Shown here piece by piece: positions 59,677-64,000 of a stretch of DNA of 64,000 bases (position 1 is its first letter; each line of letters starts with the position of its first letter). This stretch comes from Isoetes taiwanensis (Eukaryota; Streptophyta; Lycopodiopsida; Isoetales; Isoetaceae): the NCBI GenBank assembly GCA_021234155.1, contig JAJEKV010000008.1:17722042-17786041 (forward strand). The letters run 5' to 3'. Made by a program: the position numbers and the translations under genes. The notes under the pieces were generated by a model. It saw nothing but the letters and a program-made list of their open reading frames with translations, ran no database searches and was not told the origin of the DNA.

Positions 59677-61580
59677 TGTTGACCCACGAGGGGTCAACAT
59701 AATTGATTTGGAGTCCACATCCATCTCTCAGAGGAATTTATATTCAAAGTCATTCACCACAACTTGGCATCAAGTTCCCTCATCCTTGTCTTATGCAAGT
59801 AGTCCAGGAGTTACCCAAGGTGTCTAAGTACAGACTCCATCTTCTAGAATTTTCGTTACTTTCTCAAGTTCATAGTGCAAGCCTTCCACTCGTCCTCTCC
59901 AGGGTAAAACAGAGGCTTATTTGAAGTACAAGCAGCAAGAATTGATTTGGAAGATACCAGCTAACTCTTAAAGATTTTCTTCAACAACATATCCATCCAG
60001 AAGATAACTCAAGAAGTCGACAAATATCTGGAGCTATTAAGTTCGTGAATTACTTCTGAAGGAGAACAGGTATGGTTGTGAGGTCATTTTTGAGTCCGTG
60101 CTGATTAGGCAATCTACATATGTTCATGACCTTCTGTCTCTTCTTGTCTGCTTTATCTTCCGAAAAGAATTTATGCCTCATCCCTCAATTGACCCGTCTT
60201 CATCCCTCCATTGACCAGCAATAAATGAGTTCCTAAAGATATTGCCCTTGTATCCCCTTTTCTTGCAAGAAAGTCACGTTATTCTGCAAAAGGAATATCC
60301 ATCACTCCTTACCCATACGAGTATCAACATTGAGTCACAATGAAATGAACATGAAAAAGAAAAGAAGAGGAAGGAAACTTCCAGTCTGATAATGGAGTCT
60401 GCTCTTGACATATATTTTGGGGCAATAATTAACACTGGAGGGACTGCGATTTTCACATCATGCAGATTCATTTTTCTTCTCTATATTCTCTTCAAGGCCC
60501 TTTAGTTGCACCATACCCATGTGATTGCCATTTGCTATCCCCATCTGCCATATCGCCCTATGGGTTTTCTCATGTTTTTTATTTTCTTTTATCCCATTGT
60601 TACATATGTAGAAGGCCGAGTCAGCATGGGCCAAGAATGGCCTCGAAACCATTGCCTTCAAACCCTAATGCCATGCCTGAAGCTGCGATGCTAAAAATGG
60701 AAAACATATCAGATCTATACTATCTCGGTGGTTCACGGCGGTTCTGCAAGGAATTTCGGCAATGATGGAGGCACCGAACATAAGAATCAGCGGATTCCAA
60801 GCCTGGAAGTATAAGAGGAAGAAAACAATGGCATAATGCACGGCTCTGGGGAAAAAAAAATAGCTCCTGTGAGTGCAGTCAGTATTTCGGAAAACAGTAG
60901 TATTATTTTGATCTTTGTGTTTCATTTCTGAATTTACATTGCATATACAGATTTACAGAGATTCTATCAGCCTGAACAGCAGAATACTATTTCAAAAGGT
61001 AGATGATTTATGCAAAGTCTGAGTGCTTCCATGTAGCTTTGAGAAATCGTATACAGAAAGGCAGTGTATGTTAACAGGTCATCTTGAAGACTTGTGATCG
61101 GGAGATCCATTTCAAATATAACAGAAGGGCAGTAGAAGATGCAGAATGAAGATATGAAGATATGCAGGATCGATCTCTTTACAATATGAAGATGCTGGAT
61201 GGTTACATGTCATTCATAAACAAGATGCTGTTTTTTTTTTTTATGTATTATGAATGCTGAAGAAGCATGCAGTGAGCCATGTTTTAAATGTATGCATAAA
61301 AAAAAAGAGAAGAAGCTGGTAATGCTCTTATTTCTAAGAAACAGATCCTATTAAGTGATCTTTACATGTATTCTTGCTCTTGAATGGATATAAGCCTCTG
61401 CTCTGGTTTGGAAGAATATCAGTTTTATCTCGTTTGGTTTGAGTACTTGTTGTTATTAACCAATTAGGCTTGATCTTTTTATCTCATGTACTGATTGATA
61501 TCTATTAAGACTTCCGTGGAATGCAAAGCAAAAGGAAATAGCATTGAGGTTGTTGGTGTAGAGCCCCACTTACGTCAACA
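59677..61580 (+). repeat. Ty3/gypsy 5' LTR (predicted from its ends)
   Basis: Starts TGTTGACCCACGAGGGGTCA and ends ACGTCAACA, so the termini form a perfect 7-bp inverted repeat TGTTGAC/GTCAACA of the TG...CA type. A gag gene begins 55 bases later. TGGCACTCCCGGTGGGAC at 61,586-61,603 is a plausible primer-binding site, but I could not assign the primer tRNA. The partner LTR is not in the window, so the 1,904-bp length is a prediction. Confidence 0.6.
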
Positions 61581-61634
61581 TCTTTTGGCACTCCCGGTGG
61601 GACGCTTACAGTGGGGCTGCCTTATAAGGAATCC

Positions 61635-62675
61635 ATGGAAAAAGAAGGCGAATCAGAGGGGTCTGTACAAATGGCAGATGATCACCATCATAATTCTGGC
61701 AGAATGACAGATGCAATTCCAACAGTGCAACCATACCACATTGAAGTCACTTTGCCTTCCCCTGCTCCGATCTTTGATGGAACCAAAAACCCTCAAGACT
61801 TTATTACCCAATTTGAGGATTGGTTTGAACAATACGGGAAGAAGAGAGATGGTCCTGAAAGCATTGTGAAGTTGTTTGGACAGTGCATGAGAGGAGATGC
61901 TAAACAGTGGTATAGCTATCAAGTAAGCTATGGCAGTTGCCCTTGGGATATTCTTACTCAAAAATTTTTGGATAGATTTGGGGTCGCATCTTCTAAACGT
62001 ACATTAATTCAGGGGTTACATGCTATGGTAATACGCAGGGGAGAAAGTGTCTCTTCCTTTGTGGAGAGGTTTCATACATATTTAATGAAGTGTCAACAAA
62101 TGGAAGTGCAAACTCCCACGGATTATGTGGTGGAATTTTTTGTGCTTGGTTTAAAGCCGTTGTACAAGGTCTACAAAAAATTATACAAGCTACAACTTGC
62201 AGGTCAGCTAGATTTGTTTCATAAAGCATCTTCTATTGCAATAGAAATATCTAAAACTATAGCATTGATGCCAGAAGAGGTTTATACTCCTCAATATGCG
62301 GTTCCTGAATGGGAAAATGAGAGAGAGGGGGAAATTTATGTTGTACAGGGTGAGAAGAAAGAAAAGAAAGTTCGATTTAAAGAAGAGATCAAGAAGGAAG
62401 TAGCTAAAGCCACTGATAGATTTGAAACAGGCATGCAGACGTTACTGGAGATATCAAAACAGCTTACTGAGGCTTTAAAAATGCAAGCAGCAAATGCCAC
62501 AGTTAATACATGCACTGTTTGCCAAAGGTTAGGACATACAGAAGCTACATGTTGGGGAAGACCTTGCCCAAATTGTAACATAAGAGGTCATTATGGAAAG
62601 GAATGTCCAACTTGTGCATTTTGCAAGGAGAAAGGACACACAGAAGAAAAGTGCAGAGTCAAGCAATATCTATAA
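61635..62675 (+). CDS. Ty3/gypsy gag polyprotein
   Basis: A 346-codon frame from ATG 61,635, the first in-frame ATG after the predicted LTR. Residues about 40-200 form a retrotransposon gag domain (PAPIFDGTKNPQDFITQFED, GDAKQWYSYQV, WDILTQKFLDRFG, GESVSSFVERFHTYL). A Lys/Glu-rich linker follows, then three zinc knuckles: CTVCQRLGHTEATC, CPNCNIRGHYGKEC and CAFCKEKGHTEEKC, all CX2CX4HX4C. The frame is intact. It would make the structural protein of the element's particle. The protease frame follows in another phase, overlapping by up to 73 bases. Confidence 0.9.
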   Translation: MEKEGESEGSVQMADDHHHNSGRMTDAIPTVQPYHIEVTLPSPAPIFDGTKNPQDFITQFEDWFEQYGKKRDGPESIVKLFGQCMRGDAKQWYSYQVSYGSCPWDILTQKFLDRFGVASSKRTLIQGLHAMVIRRGESVSSFVERFHTYLMKCQQMEVQTPTDYVVEFFVLGLKPLYKVYKKLYKLQLAGQLDLFHKASSIAIEISKTIALMPEEVYTPQYAVPEWENEREGEIYVVQGEKKEKKVRFKEEIKKEVAKATDRFETGMQTLLEISKQLTEALKMQAANATVNTCTVCQRLGHTEATCWGRPCPNCNIRGHYGKECPTCAFCKEKGHTEEKCRVKQYL

Positions 62676-63388
62676 TTAGGCAGGACATGATAAAAAACAA
62701 AGGTGCAAGCGCAAGTTCAAGCGCAAATATCAATCTAATAGAACAAAATATGGAGGTTGATCAGGAAGATGAAGTCTTGAACGTGGTTACCAGACAACAG
62801 AGCCGTAATCAGCAATGTGAAATGCCTAACCATGATACAGCAAAGAACCAACAGGTGCAGTCAAGAGATACAGTTGTACCACCAGCTAAGCATGCAAAAT
62901 TTTTCCCTAAAAGTAGTTTGAGAATGGCTGATTCTGCTGCCAAGATCAATATAGACCATTTAAGGAACATCTTACCCATTGTGCCCAAGAAAGTAGAAGA
63001 AACCGAAGGGCCACATGATTTGGAAAGATTATTGAAGGGCTCAAGTGTGCGTATGGATTTGCTAACTCTGCTCAAAGTTGCTCCTTCGTATAAACAGAAA
63101 CTGATGGATTTAATGGAGCAGAGCGCTGAAAGTTGTATAAACAGTATGGAAAATGTTGACGAAGAATGTTTAGTGAGTGCTATAATAGTGAATGAAGCTG
63201 CAGAAGACCCTGGTATTTTTCAATGTGGAGCTACAGTAAAAGGAAATCATTTGGAAAGAGTTTATGTAGACGGAGGCTCTGGTTCTAATGTCATGCCATA
63301 CAATGTGATGATACGACTTGGATTAAAAGTAAACCAGTCTATTCATGCTCAAGCTCCTGCGTATAGTGCAAACAAACCTGGGCAATGA
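62603..63388 (+). pseudogene. Ty3/gypsy protease region, pol truncated
   Basis: An open frame in a different phase from gag, with useful sequence from about 62,690. A polar linker (GASASSSANINLIEQNMEVD) leads to a retropepsin-like segment near 63,255-63,320, RVYVDGGSGSNVMPYNVMIR. In many plant gypsy elements the active-site DSG appears in this form as DGGS. The frame stops at 63,388, before any reverse transcriptase, and no pol homology follows to the end of the window. Either the element is truncated or it is a short gag-protease type whose 3' LTR lies beyond 64,000. Confidence 0.75.
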
Positions 63389-64000
63389 AATTGCTACACT
63401 TCATGCCTTAGAAAAACTTAGAATGTGAATACACAATAAACTCCAACTTAAAGGAATAAGTATAACATCTGCGAAGATTAAAAATGCAAGCTTTTCATAC
63501 AAACATACATTATAACTTTAAAAACTTGCCATGATTTTTGTCGAGCAGAAATGAGTTAATGGTTTCAAAAATACTCGCCATGAAACTGGCTGTGTTGCAA
63601 ATGATTTTAAAACCGCTGAAAAGGCAATTCAAGAAGCACATAAAGGCAATTATCTAAGCCAATAGAAGTCCAAGCCAGATTGTCAAACGAAAACCAAAAC
63701 TATAAAACCAAAAAGCAAAGAATTACAGAAAACAGGGTGCCCTCTACTCTTGCAAAATCCTTTGTTGGCGAGCTTGATCAGATTCGGACCTGTACGATGC
63801 ACCTTTGGTCACAAAAACAACATTTAGCCTGGATTCTCACTTTACAGCATACTCTGAGGGCACGATTCATCCTTCAAATGTCCTCCATGTCGTGTTTTTC
63901 AAATGTCCTCCATGCCGTAATTCCTAGCCTAGCCCCATTTCATATAAATTGCATGGCAAATGGGAATCGTTTGACACCTTGCAATCTGCAAGCGTGGAGC
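63389..64000. other. Non-coding end of window
   Basis: No coding or LTR-like sequence was recognised. TTCAAATGTCCTCCATG occurs twice at 63,874-63,915. Confidence 0.5.

Noticed and set aside
62603-62675. Programmed -1 frameshift between gag and protease
   Set aside because: No clear slippery heptamer and structure was seen in the overlap; a plain mutation or separate start is equally likely.

Overview
The window looks like nuclear DNA of a land plant, probably a non-seed lineage such as a fern, lycophyte or bryophyte; I cannot fix the group from sequence alone. The basis is one intact spliced gene recognisable as the plant meiotic RING protein HEI10, together with plant-type L1, Ty1/copia and Ty3/gypsy elements and a plant-type tRNA primer site. 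Apart from HEI10 the window is repeat-rich, AT-rich and mostly decayed coding sequence, so most long open frames are transposon debris.

Layout. 1-7,479: intergenic DNA with a foldback MITE-like element (1,119-1,606), a GATA/GGTA microsatellite and a strong hairpin element (6,084-6,199). 7,480-9,105 (+): HEI10 homologue, eight exons with short introns, 314 codons. 9,106-12,536: no gene seen. 12,537-15,299 and 23,075-23,757 (-): two copies of a non-L1 LINE in tandem, each ending in a TC-rich microsatellite tail. A 7.8-kb plant L1 element (15,300-23,074, +) is inserted into the upstream copy with a perfect 14-bp target duplication. 24,904-30,485 (-): a heavily broken pseudogene resembling N6/N4-type DNA methyltransferases, itself hit by a 5'-truncated L1 tail with a 12-bp target duplication and probably by a SINE. 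30,980-32,710: a 71-bp minisatellite and a spliced fragment of a DUF8039-like domain. 32,915-44,240: gene-poor DNA with three copies of a repeat that carries a covarying hairpin.

44,284-51,790 (+): a DUF7869-type putative transposase gene, frameshifted and split by a complete 5.1-kb Ty1/copia element (46,399-51,500) with 342-bp LTRs and a perfect AAGGA duplication. 52,020-53,926: two back-to-back copies of a small unknown gene forming a long inverted repeat with a spacer of about 1 kb. 54,824-59,676: a SINE-like element and several tandem duplications. 59,677-63,388 (+): a Ty3/gypsy 5' LTR of about 1.9 kb, gag with three zinc knuckles, and a protease frame; the rest of pol is missing or outside the window.

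The most unusual items are the methyltransferase-like pseudogene, the divergent inverted gene pair, and the hairpin repeat family that shares sequence with the DUF8039-like locus. All domain names come from motif recognition without database searches.
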